From Clostridium magnum DSM 2767 (GTDB taxonomy: Bacteria > Bacillota > Clostridia > Clostridiales > Clostridiaceae), in NCBI RefSeq assembly GCF_001623875.1, contig NZ_LWAE01000007.1:124001-188000 (forward strand): a stretch of 64,000 bases of DNA, written 5' to 3'. The notes beneath the pieces are model-generated. The model did no database searches. It was given only the letters and a program-made list of their open reading frames with translations, and was not told the origin of the DNA. Positions 42,701 to 50,735 of the stretch are shown piece after piece (positions within the stretch are counted from its first letter, which is position 1; the number at the start of each line of letters is the position of its first letter). Position numbers and translations under genes: made by a program.

Positions 42701-43872
42701 AGATGAAGATGGTATTAGGTTATAAAAGAGCAGATGGAAGAATAGGAATACGTAATTATATACTGGTTGTATCAATGGTTCAATGTTCGAATTCTGTTGC
42801 ATTAAGAATTGCTCAAAGGGCAGAAGCAATTCCAATAACTCATGAACAAGGTTGCGTTGAATTCGCAGAGGATCATAACCGTACAGAGCTGGCATTGATT
42901 GCAGCAGGTAAAAATCCAAATGTATACGGTGTTTTATTAGTTGGACTTGGGTGTGAGCAAACAAATTCAGTTAATATTGAAAATAAGATTGCCGCTATAG
43001 GCAAGCCTGTAGAACGTATTATAATTCAAGAAGAAGGTGGTTCTCCTGAGACTGTAGAAAAGGGGATCAAAATTGTTAAGAAAATGCAGGAGGAAGCTAG
43101 CAAACAAAAAAGAGTAGAATATTCAATTAAAGATTTAGTTGTTGGTGTACAATGTGGAGGCTCGGATTGGACAACTGCACTAGCAGGAAATAGTGTTATT
43201 GGTGAAATGACTGATATAATAGTAAAAAATGGTGGTTCAGTACTAATGTCAGAAGTAGCAGGATTCCCTGGAAGTGAGCATATAATAGCGCAAAGAGCTG
43301 TTAGCAAAAAGATTGGATTTGACGTATTGAATATGATTGGAGAGCTAAGACAGGAATTTACTGATAAATATGGACAAACAATTGAGGAAGTAAATCCGAC
43401 TCCAGGAAACAAGGATGGCGGGATAACTACTCTTGTTGAGAAGTCTATGGGTAATATTAAAAAGATGGGTACTTCCCCTGTTCAAGGTGTTATTAAGGTT
43501 GGACAATCTATTCCTTATCCAGGACTATGGATACTTGATTGTAGAGCACAGGGACCTGATTCATTTACAACAACGGGTTTTGCTATGGCTGGCGCTCATG
43601 TAACAGTGTTTAGCACTGGTAGAGGAACACCTCTCGGATCAGCTGTTATGCCACTTTTAAAGGTTACTGGTAATCCTTTGACTTATAAATCATTGAATAG
43701 CATTATGGATTTTAATGCAGGAACTGTTATTGAAGGTAAATCAATTAAGGAAACAGGTAATGATTTGTATGAATGCTTGCTGCAAGTTGCCAGTGGTAAA
43801 CTTACTAAATCAGAGATTAATGGTGACTTTCCATTTACAATACCTAGAGAAAGAGCTAGAAAAGTAATATAA
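42697..43872 (+). CDS. UxaA-family lyase large subunit
   Basis: Large catalytic subunit (391 residues) of a UxaA-type iron-dependent lyase: GYKRADGRIGIRNYILV at the start, HEQGCVEFAEDH, LLVGLGCEQTN, VVGVQCGGSDWTT and the C-terminal FSTGRGTPLGSAVMPLLKVTG. Family members dehydrate altronate or galactarate or release sulfite from sulfolactate; the two-chain form also fits SuyAB. The substrate cannot be settled from sequence. Cotranscribed with the TRAP genes on both sides. Confidence 0.88.
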   Translation: MKMKMVLGYKRADGRIGIRNYILVVSMVQCSNSVALRIAQRAEAIPITHEQGCVEFAEDHNRTELALIAAGKNPNVYGVLLVGLGCEQTNSVNIENKIAAIGKPVERIIIQEEGGSPETVEKGIKIVKKMQEEASKQKRVEYSIKDLVVGVQCGGSDWTTALAGNSVIGEMTDIIVKNGGSVLMSEVAGFPGSEHIIAQRAVSKKIGFDVLNMIGELRQEFTDKYGQTIEEVNPTPGNKDGGITTLVEKSMGNIKKMGTSPVQGVIKVGQSIPYPGLWILDCRAQGPDSFTTTGFAMAGAHVTVFSTGRGTPLGSAVMPLLKVTGNPLTYKSLNSIMDFNAGTVIEGKSIKETGNDLYECLLQVASGKLTKSEINGDFPFTIPRERARKVI

Positions 43873-43903
43873 TTATACTTCTAATTTAAGAATATTTTTT
43901 ACT

Positions 43904-43967
43904 GGAATTCCCCAGAATATAATTTTTAATGACTTATAGATTAAATGAAGTATTCAGGGGCATTCTG
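43904..43967 (+). other. intra-operon hairpin between the lyase and TRAP permease genes
   Basis: An imperfect stem pairs GGAATTCCCCAGAATA with TATTCAGGGGCATTCT around a 31-base loop. No T run follows, so it looks like a processing or stability element that could set different levels for the two halves of the operon. Confidence 0.4.
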
Positions 43968-44039
43968 GTAATAAAAATTAATATATTAATAAACTTAGAA
44001 TCTTAACTTTTTTAAATTACCTTTAAAGGGGGATTAGGT

Positions 44040-44564
44040 ATGGATTATAGCAGTAAATTTACTGGCTTTAAAAATAGTTTAAATAAGATACAATCATGTA
44101 TTAATACGTTATTACTGATTTCTTTAATTTTGCTTGTAAGTATTCAAATTATACTAAGATATGTATTTAAAAGCCCACTTCTTGGTATTGAGGAGATGAT
44201 GATTTTTCCAACAATATGGCTTTATTTGCTGGGAGGGGCAAGTGCATCTTTAGAGGAAAAGCATATTGAATGCGGTATGCTGGATTCAATGATAAAAAGT
44301 CCTATAAAGCTTCAGATGACTGCTGTTATAAAAAATTTGATATCTATAATTGTATGCATAATTTTATGTTGGTTAAGTTTTGATTTTTTTTCGTATTCCC
44401 TTAAAATGTGGAAATTAAGTGGTACATTGTCTATTCCTATGTTTTTTGGAGAAAGTTCATTTTTCATTTCTATATTGCTCATGGCAATTTATTCAATATT
44501 TGAACTAATTAAAAACGTGAATAAATACTGTAATATGAAGGAAAAAGAGGTGATAGAAACATGA
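44040..44564 (+). CDS. dctQ: TRAP transporter small permease (DctQ type)
   Basis: 174 residues with four membrane helices (about 20-40, 52-72, 95-117 and 138-160), the size and plan of DctQ. The stretch LGIEEMMIFPTIWLYLLGGA is typical. AAAGGGGGA precedes the ATG. The gene overlaps dctM by 4 bases. Partner of DctM in sodium-driven organic-acid import. Confidence 0.9.
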   Translation: MDYSSKFTGFKNSLNKIQSCINTLLLISLILLVSIQIILRYVFKSPLLGIEEMMIFPTIWLYLLGGASASLEEKHIECGMLDSMIKSPIKLQMTAVIKNLISIIVCIILCWLSFDFFSYSLKMWKLSGTLSIPMFFGESSFFISILLMAIYSIFELIKNVNKYCNMKEKEVIET

Positions 44565-45895
44565 TGACAATATTTGTGCTTGATGTGTTGTTGCTTGTTA
44601 TTCTTTTAATCCTCGGTACTCCATTGCCATTTGTTTTTGGTGGCGGAATTGTCTTTATGATGATATTTGCAGATGTTCCTATAAAAAGCTTGATGTTATG
44701 GAGCTTTAATCAAATGATTAGTCCTGTACTTCTTGCTAGTCCTTTTTTCATGCTTGCCGGTTCAATTATAGCTGAGAGTGGTATTGCTAAAAGATTAATG
44801 GATTTTGCAAATTTATTTATAAATCGCCTTAAAGGGGGAGTTGGTGTATTAAGTGTTATTACTTGTGGTATTTTAGGTGCTATTTCAGGAAGCTCCTTTA
44901 CAGGTATTGCTGCTGTTGGCCCGGTTTTAATTCCTGAAATGGAGAAAAAAGGATATGAAAGGGGCTTTGCTACTTCTCTTGTTACTTGTTCATCTATATT
45001 GGGAGTTCTAATTCCACCTAGTATACCGTTAATTATTTATGGATGGGTTACAGGAACCTCGGTTTTAGGGTCATTTCTTTCCACCGTAGGACCAGGAATT
45101 TTGACTATAATTACTTTTTCAATTATAAATTTAATCTATGCACGAAAGCGTCTTTCATCTTCCAACGAGTACGCAGCTACGATAGAAGAAGAGATTGTTA
45201 CTAATAATGAAGTGCAGGTTAACAAGTCTAAAAATCCTTTTGGTATTTTTATAAAAGCAATACCTGGATTATGTATGCCGGTTATAATACTTGGAGGTAT
45301 TTATGGGGGGGTATTTACTCCAACAGAAGCAGCAGCTGTAGCATCAGTTTTAGCTCTTTTTATTGGTTTCTTTATATATAGGGAATTAAATATGAAAAAA
45401 ACTTATAATATGATGAGAAGTTCTTCAATATCAATAGGTGCTATCATGACAATGATAACCTTTTGTTTGATATTAAGTCAGATATTTGTAATGCTGAAGA
45501 TTCCAGAACAACTTGTGGACATATTTATGGGAATAACAAACAGTAAGCTTTTGGTTTTGGTTATAGTTAATATATTTTTATTATTCATAGGAATGATAGT
45601 AAATGACACAACAGCCATTATATTAACAGCACCACTTCTATTACCTTTAGTTGTAAAGTTTGGAATTTCACCTATTCAATTTGCAGCGATAATGACAGTA
45701 AACTTAGCTGCTGGGGGTATTACGCCGCCATATGCAAGTGTTTTATACTATGGCATGATGGTTGGAGATTGCAAATTCAGCAAAATCTTAAAGCCAACAC
45801 TAGTTTTTCTTTTATTTGGTTATTTACCAGTTATTATATTAACAACTTATTTTGAACCTGTTTCAATGTTTTTACCAAGATTATTTGGTTTTTAA
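44561..45895 (+). CDS. dctM: TRAP transporter large permease (DctM type)
   Basis: 444 residues with about twelve membrane helices. Family marks: SPFFMLAGSIIAESGIAKR, GGVGVLSVITCGILGAISGS, IPPSIPLIIYGWVTGTS and the second-half FIGMIVNDTTAIILTAPLLL. It forms the sodium-coupled channel with DctQ and takes substrate from DctP, whose gene lies earlier in the cassette. A terminator follows. Confidence 0.93.
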   Translation: MMTIFVLDVLLLVILLILGTPLPFVFGGGIVFMMIFADVPIKSLMLWSFNQMISPVLLASPFFMLAGSIIAESGIAKRLMDFANLFINRLKGGVGVLSVITCGILGAISGSSFTGIAAVGPVLIPEMEKKGYERGFATSLVTCSSILGVLIPPSIPLIIYGWVTGTSVLGSFLSTVGPGILTIITFSIINLIYARKRLSSSNEYAATIEEEIVTNNEVQVNKSKNPFGIFIKAIPGLCMPVIILGGIYGGVFTPTEAAAVASVLALFIGFFIYRELNMKKTYNMMRSSSISIGAIMTMITFCLILSQIFVMLKIPEQLVDIFMGITNSKLLVLVIVNIFLLFIGMIVNDTTAIILTAPLLLPLVVKFGISPIQFAAIMTVNLAAGGITPPYASVLYYGMMVGDCKFSKILKPTLVFLLFGYLPVIILTTYFEPVSMFLPRLFGF

Positions 45896-45919
45896 AAGTA
45901 TATTTATATAGAATACTTA

Positions 45920-45955
45920 TTAGGCTTGTTATATAGTGCAAGCCTAATTTTGTGT
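45920..45955 (+). terminator. terminator after dctM
   Basis: Nine-base-pair stem TTAGGCTTG / CAAGCCTAA, 10-base loop, TTTTGTGTTT tail. Confidence 0.8.
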
Positions 45956-46284
45956 TTACAATACTGAACTTAGACAAGAATAAAATAACTGTTTTTGAAA
46001 TTTTATACAGTTTATAAGATACTAATAATAGTTGAATATTAATGGATAAATGGTAAAGTTCTCATAAAAATTTTGAAACTTACTATTGAAATGAGAGGTT
46101 AGCATTAAATATTTTAAATAAAAATACAATTGTCAATATATTTATGGAGAAAAATCTTAGGCTATAAATATTATGAAATTTAAATTTGTTTAGATTCTTT
46201 AATGCAGTACATGAAAATTTGGTATAATTAATCTATAATAAATATAGTAATTAGATTAAATTCGTAAAATCATGTGAACTGTAG

Positions 46285-46313
46285 TTAACATACAATAATT
46301 CATTGTATGTTAA
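46285..46313. promoter_or_regulatory. 29-base perfect palindrome upstream of the GntR regulator
   Basis: Arms TTAACATACAAT and ATTGTATGTTAA of 12 bases each around a 5-base centre, 118 bases before the gntR ATG. FadR-branch regulators bind such palindromes, so an autoregulatory operator is likely; it could also fold as an mRNA hairpin. The rest of 45956-46430 is AT-rich with a TATAAT at about 46221 and no gene. Confidence 0.5.
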
Positions 46314-46430
46314 GGTTCTTATTAGATAAGCTAAGAACAGGATTGATTATTTATATCTTTCTAATAAATTAATATAAAATATTTACCGGTTCAGCTTAGT
46401 GTAAATATTTCGAAAGTGGAGGCTTAGTAA

Positions 46431-47138
46431 ATGAAATTACCAAAAATATCAAGAACAACTCTTGTTGATAAGGTTGTAGAGATTATAATTGAAAAAATTA
46501 AAAGTGGGGAGTTCAAGCCTGGTGAAAAATTGCCTGGAGAAATAGAGTTAAGTACACAGTTAGGGATATCAAGACCAACTATTCGCGAGGCAATATCATA
46601 TCTTGTTGGGTTGGGTATAATAAAAAGAGGTGATTTGGGTATCCAAGTTGCTGGTGAACCGACCTCAATGATGGAGGCACAGCTATCTTCTCTAATACTG
46701 GTTGGATTAGAAACTAAAAAACTATATGAAGCAAGAAGAATTTTAGAGGTAGAAATAGCTGATCTTGCAGCACAAAGAGCAACTAGCGAAGATATTGAAG
46801 AATTAGTAAGGCTGAATGAACGTGTAATGGAAAAACTTTATGATAAGGAGGAGTACTGGAATGTTGAGTGTGAGTTCCACTTAGGTGTTGCTCGAATAGC
46901 AGATAATGAGGTTTTATATTTGATATACAAGGTTATTTTAGACCTGTATAAGAAAATAGAAAGAGAAATTTTTGAACAGAAAAGAATTATCGAGATAACT
47001 CCTATAAATCATGAAAAATTAATTGAAGCTATTAAAAATGGTGACTCAAGTAAAGCGAGGAATGTAGTGGATGCTTCGATTATAAATGCAGAAGAAGAAA
47101 TGCTATCTATTCGCTTTAATGAAAAACTTAATAATTAA
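46431..47138 (+). CDS. FadR/GntR-family (FCD domain) regulator
   Basis: 235 residues: winged helix at about 10-75 (SGEFKPGEKLPGEIELSTQL then GISRPTIREAI) and an all-helical FCD ligand domain with the metal-binding histidine/aspartate pattern (EARRILEVEIADLAAQRA, FHLGVARIADNEV, NHEKLIEAIKNGD). Such regulators sense the organic acid degraded by the neighbouring genes, so this is the probable controller of the TRAP/UxaA cassette. GTGGAGG lies before the ATG. Confidence 0.9.
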   Translation: MKLPKISRTTLVDKVVEIIIEKIKSGEFKPGEKLPGEIELSTQLGISRPTIREAISYLVGLGIIKRGDLGIQVAGEPTSMMEAQLSSLILVGLETKKLYEARRILEVEIADLAAQRATSEDIEELVRLNERVMEKLYDKEEYWNVECEFHLGVARIADNEVLYLIYKVILDLYKKIEREIFEQKRIIEITPINHEKLIEAIKNGDSSKARNVVDASIINAEEEMLSIRFNEKLNN

Positions 47139-47180
47139 ACCGCTAATGTATTTTTGTTTAAAAATGTAAAACAAAATGTG

Positions 47181-47459
47181 TTAACAATCGGAGAACTGAG
47201 TATCATTTTTGTCCGATGATTGGCACGTTTTTTTAAGGGAAAATACACCAAAATATTGACCAGAATATATTATAATAGACTTTTGCTTATTTTCTTTATA
47301 ATTCTTAATAATTACTGGGAGGGACTTGACTAAACATTTACTTCCCTCCTCCATGTTTTTAAACAACTGAAAATACATATAGCCAATAAGTGTAATAACT
47401 ATATGAAAAGCTATAAAATTATATCTTGTACTTTTGTCATTTTTACTTAACTGTAACAT
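47181..47459 (-). pseudogene. transposase C-terminal fragment
   Basis: The 92-residue frame contains YNFIAFHIVITLIGYMYFQL, EGSKCLVKSLPVIIKNYKE and SIIIYSGQYFGVFSL, which reads like the end of a DDE-type transposase, although I cannot name the family. The catalytic core is missing, so it is a relic. The downstream edge lies next to a short GTCCGATGATTGGCACG word resembling the 5' edge of the subfamily B repeat. Confidence 0.45.
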
Positions 47460-47649
47460 ATAAACTATCTAATTTAATTATCATTAGTCTATATGTATAA
47501 TTGTAAAAAGTCATTAAAATTAATTTTTAACAAATCATTATATCAATTATTTTTAGATATTTTCATATTACTTATTGAAGGTTTGTTATTAAAAACTTGC
47601 ATATATTCTCTTATTATTATATAATGTTATATATAATTGAATAGAAGCA

Positions 47650-47740
47650 TATACGGTTGGGTAAATAGTTTTATTGTTTACTTTCAAGCAATTTTGGTTT
47701 CTGGGGTGGGAAGCTCGTTTAGAGTTTTTCACCTTTTTTG
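47650..47740 (+). promoter_or_regulatory. candidate cation-sensing riboswitch (nhaA-I/DUF1646-like), nhaA leader
   Basis: GGTTGGG (47655-47661), a hairpin (GTAAATA / TGTTTAC), TTTCAAGCA, then TTTCTGGGGTGGGAAG (47698-47713) leading into GGTGGGAAGCTC / GAGTTTTTCACC and TTTTTT. Same order and spacing as the leader at 50540. The nhaA start is 130 bases further on. Confidence 0.68.
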
Positions 47741-47869
47741 TCGTTCGATATTTTAAAATCAAGGAAAAAATTACAAAAATTGAGATTGTGATTTTTCATT
47801 TAAACTCAGTATTTACACTATAAATAATAAAAGTTTTAATGCATACAATAAATAAAAAGGAGAGTAAAC

Positions 47870-49069
47870 ATGAAAATTAAAACTTATAAGAAAATTTTTA
47901 ATCCATTTTTATACTTTTTCAAAAGCGAAGCTTCTAGTGGTGTAATACTATTAATTTGTGCTATCGCTGCAATGGTAATTGCAAACTCTGATCTTGCTTC
48001 AAGCTATGACCATATACTGCATAGGTATATAACCATTGGGTATAGAGAATTGTCTTTATCGATGTCAGTTCTTCATTGGATTAATGATGGATTAATGGCT
48101 ATATTTTTCTTTGTAGTTGGCATGGAAATTAAGAGAGAAGTGGCAATTGGGGAGCTTAAATCTATTAAAAAAACCATATTACCCGTTGCTGCCGCTGTAG
48201 GAGGTATGATTGTACCTGCAATTATTTATATGGTATTTAACTATAATGAAGCAACTATTACAGGGTGGGGAATTCCTATGGCGACGGACATTGCATTTGC
48301 ATTAGGTGTACTTTCCCTAGTAGGTAAAAATGCACCTAAGGGAATCTTGATTTTTCTTACAGCTTTAGCTATAGTTGATGATTTAGGAGCTATTATTGTG
48401 ATTGCGGTGTTTTATACTAGTCAAATTTCCAAGGTTGCTCTTATTGCTGCTTTAATTGTTCTTGGTCTTCTTATATTGGCTAATAAGCTCAAAGTTAAAT
48501 CTACAGCTGTCTTTGTCATTGGTGGTATTATATTGTGGATTGCTGTTTTAAAATCCGGTATACATGCAACAATTGCTGGTGTGCTGCTTGGAATGGTAAT
48601 ACCTGCTGGGAAGAATATTAACGAATTTAAGAATTCAATGTTATACAAGCTTGAGCATACTTTAACACCATATTCTGCATTTGTAATTATGCCAATATTT
48701 GCTCTAGCAAATTCAGGTGTAGCTATTGATATTAAAAGTTTTTTAACAGTTATATCAGCACCAGTTAGTTTAGGAATTATATTTGGACTCTTTATTGGTA
48801 AGCAAGTGGGAGTATTTGGAGTTTCGTATCTATTAGTAAAGTTTAAAATTGCTAAGCTTCCTAGTCAAGTAACAAAAAAACACTTATATGGTGCTAGTGT
48901 GCTTGCCGGTATTGGATTTACGATGTCACTATTTGTTGCATCTTTATCCTTTGTGGATGAAACTATATTATCCACGGCTAAAATCAGCATAATATTAGCG
49001 TCACTTTTATCGGCAATATTAGGTATGGTAATCTTTAAATTTTCAAAACCTGAAAGTAGAAAAAGGTAG
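47870..49069 (+). CDS. nhaA: Na+/H+ antiporter NhaA
   Basis: Exchanges sodium (or lithium) for protons. The 399 residues carry NhaA marks: SEASSGVILLICAIAAMVIAN, FFFVVGMEIKRE, MATDIAFALGVLSLVGK with the ion-binding aspartate, and LALAIVDDLGAIIVIA with the second pair of aspartates. About twelve helices. AAGGAGAG precedes the ATG. A conserved riboswitch-like leader precedes it, shared with the two ArsB/NhaD-type genes, which points to a common cation signal. Confidence 0.95.
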   Translation: MKIKTYKKIFNPFLYFFKSEASSGVILLICAIAAMVIANSDLASSYDHILHRYITIGYRELSLSMSVLHWINDGLMAIFFFVVGMEIKREVAIGELKSIKKTILPVAAAVGGMIVPAIIYMVFNYNEATITGWGIPMATDIAFALGVLSLVGKNAPKGILIFLTALAIVDDLGAIIVIAVFYTSQISKVALIAALIVLGLLILANKLKVKSTAVFVIGGIILWIAVLKSGIHATIAGVLLGMVIPAGKNINEFKNSMLYKLEHTLTPYSAFVIMPIFALANSGVAIDIKSFLTVISAPVSLGIIFGLFIGKQVGVFGVSYLLVKFKIAKLPSQVTKKHLYGASVLAGIGFTMSLFVASLSFVDETILSTAKISIILASLLSAILGMVIFKFSKPESRKR

Positions 49070-49150
49070 AAAAGTCCCAGCCTGGACTTTTCTACCCTAG
49101 AAATCAGATGTTTTCAAAGGGATGTAACTTGTACAACTGAATTTATGTAT
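49065..49150 (-). promoter_or_regulatory. decayed fourth copy of the cation riboswitch leader
   Basis: On the minus strand AACATCTGATTTCTAGGGTA then GAAAAGTCC mirrors the 50540 leader (AGCATCTGACTTCTGGGGTG then GGAAGTCC), and CAGTTGTACAAG stands where TTCGGTTGGGCG is expected. The hairpin GGTAGAAAAGTCC / GGACTTTTCTACC is perfect and could terminate both convergent genes. No minus-strand gene lies downstream, so it is a relic reused as a terminator. Confidence 0.55.
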
Positions 49151-49194
49151 TATAACAATCATACTGAGTAAATGAAGTTATATATTTTATATTC

Positions 49195-50475
49195 TTATAA
49201 AAAGAAAATTAAATACAAATAAATTGTAGATATAGCTACTGTTAAAATAGTCATTGGAAAAGCAAGTTTGAAATAACTTTTAAAAGTTATTTTATGTCCT
49301 CTTTCTTTTGCCATACCAATTGCAATAACATTTGCGCTGGCTCCAATTATTGTTCCATTTCCTCCAAGACATGCACCAAGAGAAAGAGCCCACCATAAAG
49401 GAGTTAAGTTCATTCCGGAAAGTTCGCCCATATCTTTAATCATAGGTATCATTGTTGCAACAAATGGGATGTTATCTACAAATGCTGAAGCAATTGCTGA
49501 AACCCATAGTACTGCCATAGTTGTTAAAAGTGAATTTCCTTGTGTTACAGTTAATACCCATTCAGCTAAAAGTTTTATTGCACCAGCTTCTTGAAGCCCA
49601 CCTACAAGTATAAAAAGACCAGTAAAGAAGAGAATAGTACTCCATTCAACTTCATGTAATATTTTTTCAGGGCTTAATTTTGATATAGTCAGAAGAATAA
49701 CAGCACCTACAATTGCTATAGTTGCAGATTCATAGTGCAAAACTCCGTGAAGTATAAATCCAGTAAAGGTTGCAGTAAGTACTACTAAGCTTTTAATAAG
49801 AAGTTTCTTATCTTTTATAGCTGATTTTTCATCCATTTTTAATATTTTTTCTTTTGCTTCTTTTGTTGTAGTTAACTTGCGTTTATATAGTAGAGAAAAA
49901 ATATAGGTTGTTAATAATAAAAGAGGTACGATAATAGGTGCATCATATTTTATAAAGTCAGTAAAAGTTAAACCTACCGAGCTTCCTATCATAATATTTG
50001 GAGGGTCTCCAATTAATGTTGCTGTTCCACCGACATTAGATGCAAAAACTTCAGCCATTATAAAAGGAATAGGGGATATATGTAAGTCTTTTACTATATC
50101 GAATGTTATTGGAATTATCAATAATATAGTTGTTACATTGTCAAGTACCGCTGAAAGTAAACCGGTTATTATAGCTAAAAATACTAGTAATTTTATTGGA
50201 TCACCCTTTGCTATCTTTACAACCTTAATTGCTAGATACTCAAATAATCCAGTTCTTTTAACAACCATAACTATAATCATCATACCGATTAAAAGTCCTA
50301 TAGTATTATAATCAATGTGGCCAAAGGCATGCTCTTGGCTTATTACTCTAGCAAGTATCATAAGAGCAGCACCAATAAAAGCAACTAAGGTTCTATCAAG
50401 TTTTTCAAATATAATAAAAACATAAGCTAGAAGAAATATAGAGCAGGCTACAATGAGTTTTAGTGTATTGTCCAT
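49195..50475 (-). CDS. ArsB/NhaD-type permease, paralogue 2
   Basis: Also 426 residues and colinear with paralogue 1 at 38149 along its whole length, sharing FASNVGGTATLIGDPPNIMI and GACLGGNGTIIGASANVIA. Differences are mostly conservative (for example VLDNVTTILLIIPITF against ILDNVTTILLILPITF). Both leaders carry the same riboswitch candidate, so the duplication included the control region. About 11 helices; cation/proton antiport is the likeliest role given context. AGGAGG precedes the ATG. Confidence 0.85.
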   Translation of the reverse strand: MDNTLKLIVACSIFLLAYVFIIFEKLDRTLVAFIGAALMILARVISQEHAFGHIDYNTIGLLIGMMIIVMVVKRTGLFEYLAIKVVKIAKGDPIKLLVFLAIITGLLSAVLDNVTTILLIIPITFDIVKDLHISPIPFIMAEVFASNVGGTATLIGDPPNIMIGSSVGLTFTDFIKYDAPIIVPLLLLTTYIFSLLYKRKLTTTKEAKEKILKMDEKSAIKDKKLLIKSLVVLTATFTGFILHGVLHYESATIAIVGAVILLTISKLSPEKILHEVEWSTILFFTGLFILVGGLQEAGAIKLLAEWVLTVTQGNSLLTTMAVLWVSAIASAFVDNIPFVATMIPMIKDMGELSGMNLTPLWWALSLGACLGGNGTIIGASANVIAIGMAKERGHKITFKSYFKLAFPMTILTVAISTIYLYLIFFL

Positions 50476-50539
50476 GTAAAAGTCCTCCTAAATTAATAAT
50501 AAATTAGTATTTGAGTTCGATCTTAAAATTATGCAAATA

Positions 50540-50630
50540 AAAAAAGGATGATGAAGTCCAAAAATGGACTTCCCACCCCAGAAGTCAGATGCTTGAAAAC
50601 GAATATAATTCGCCCAACCGAACTGAAATA
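50540..50630 (-). promoter_or_regulatory. candidate cation-sensing riboswitch (nhaA-I/DUF1646-like), copy 2
   Basis: On the minus strand: CAGTTCGGTTGGGCGAATTA, hairpin CGAAT / ATTCG, TTTTCAAGCATCTGACTTCT, GGGGTGGGAAGTCC / GGACTTCATCATCC and seven T (plus 50541-50578). Best-conserved of the four copies, together with the nhaA leader. Confidence 0.68.
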
Positions 50631-50682
50631 TTGAATTAGTATAATGATAGCATAATATTTAATGAAGGGCAATCTCAATTTT

Positions 50683-50720
50683 ATCCGATGACTACCCTTC
50701 TAATATGCCTCTATGATTAG
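50683..50720 (+). repeat. HEARO-like repeat, subfamily B 5' fragment
   Basis: TTTTATCCGATGACTACC followed by TTCTAATATGCC matches the first 30 bases of subfamily B and then diverges. Short truncated copy between convergent-side ends of paralogue 2 leader and the AGCS gene. Confidence 0.5.
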
Positions 50721-50735
50721 AATTTTAGTTTATAT

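Noticed and set aside
47211..47227. GTCCGATGATTGGCACG as a further structured-repeat copy
   Set aside because: Only the first ~12 bases match subfamily B and no downstream structure follows; too short to call.
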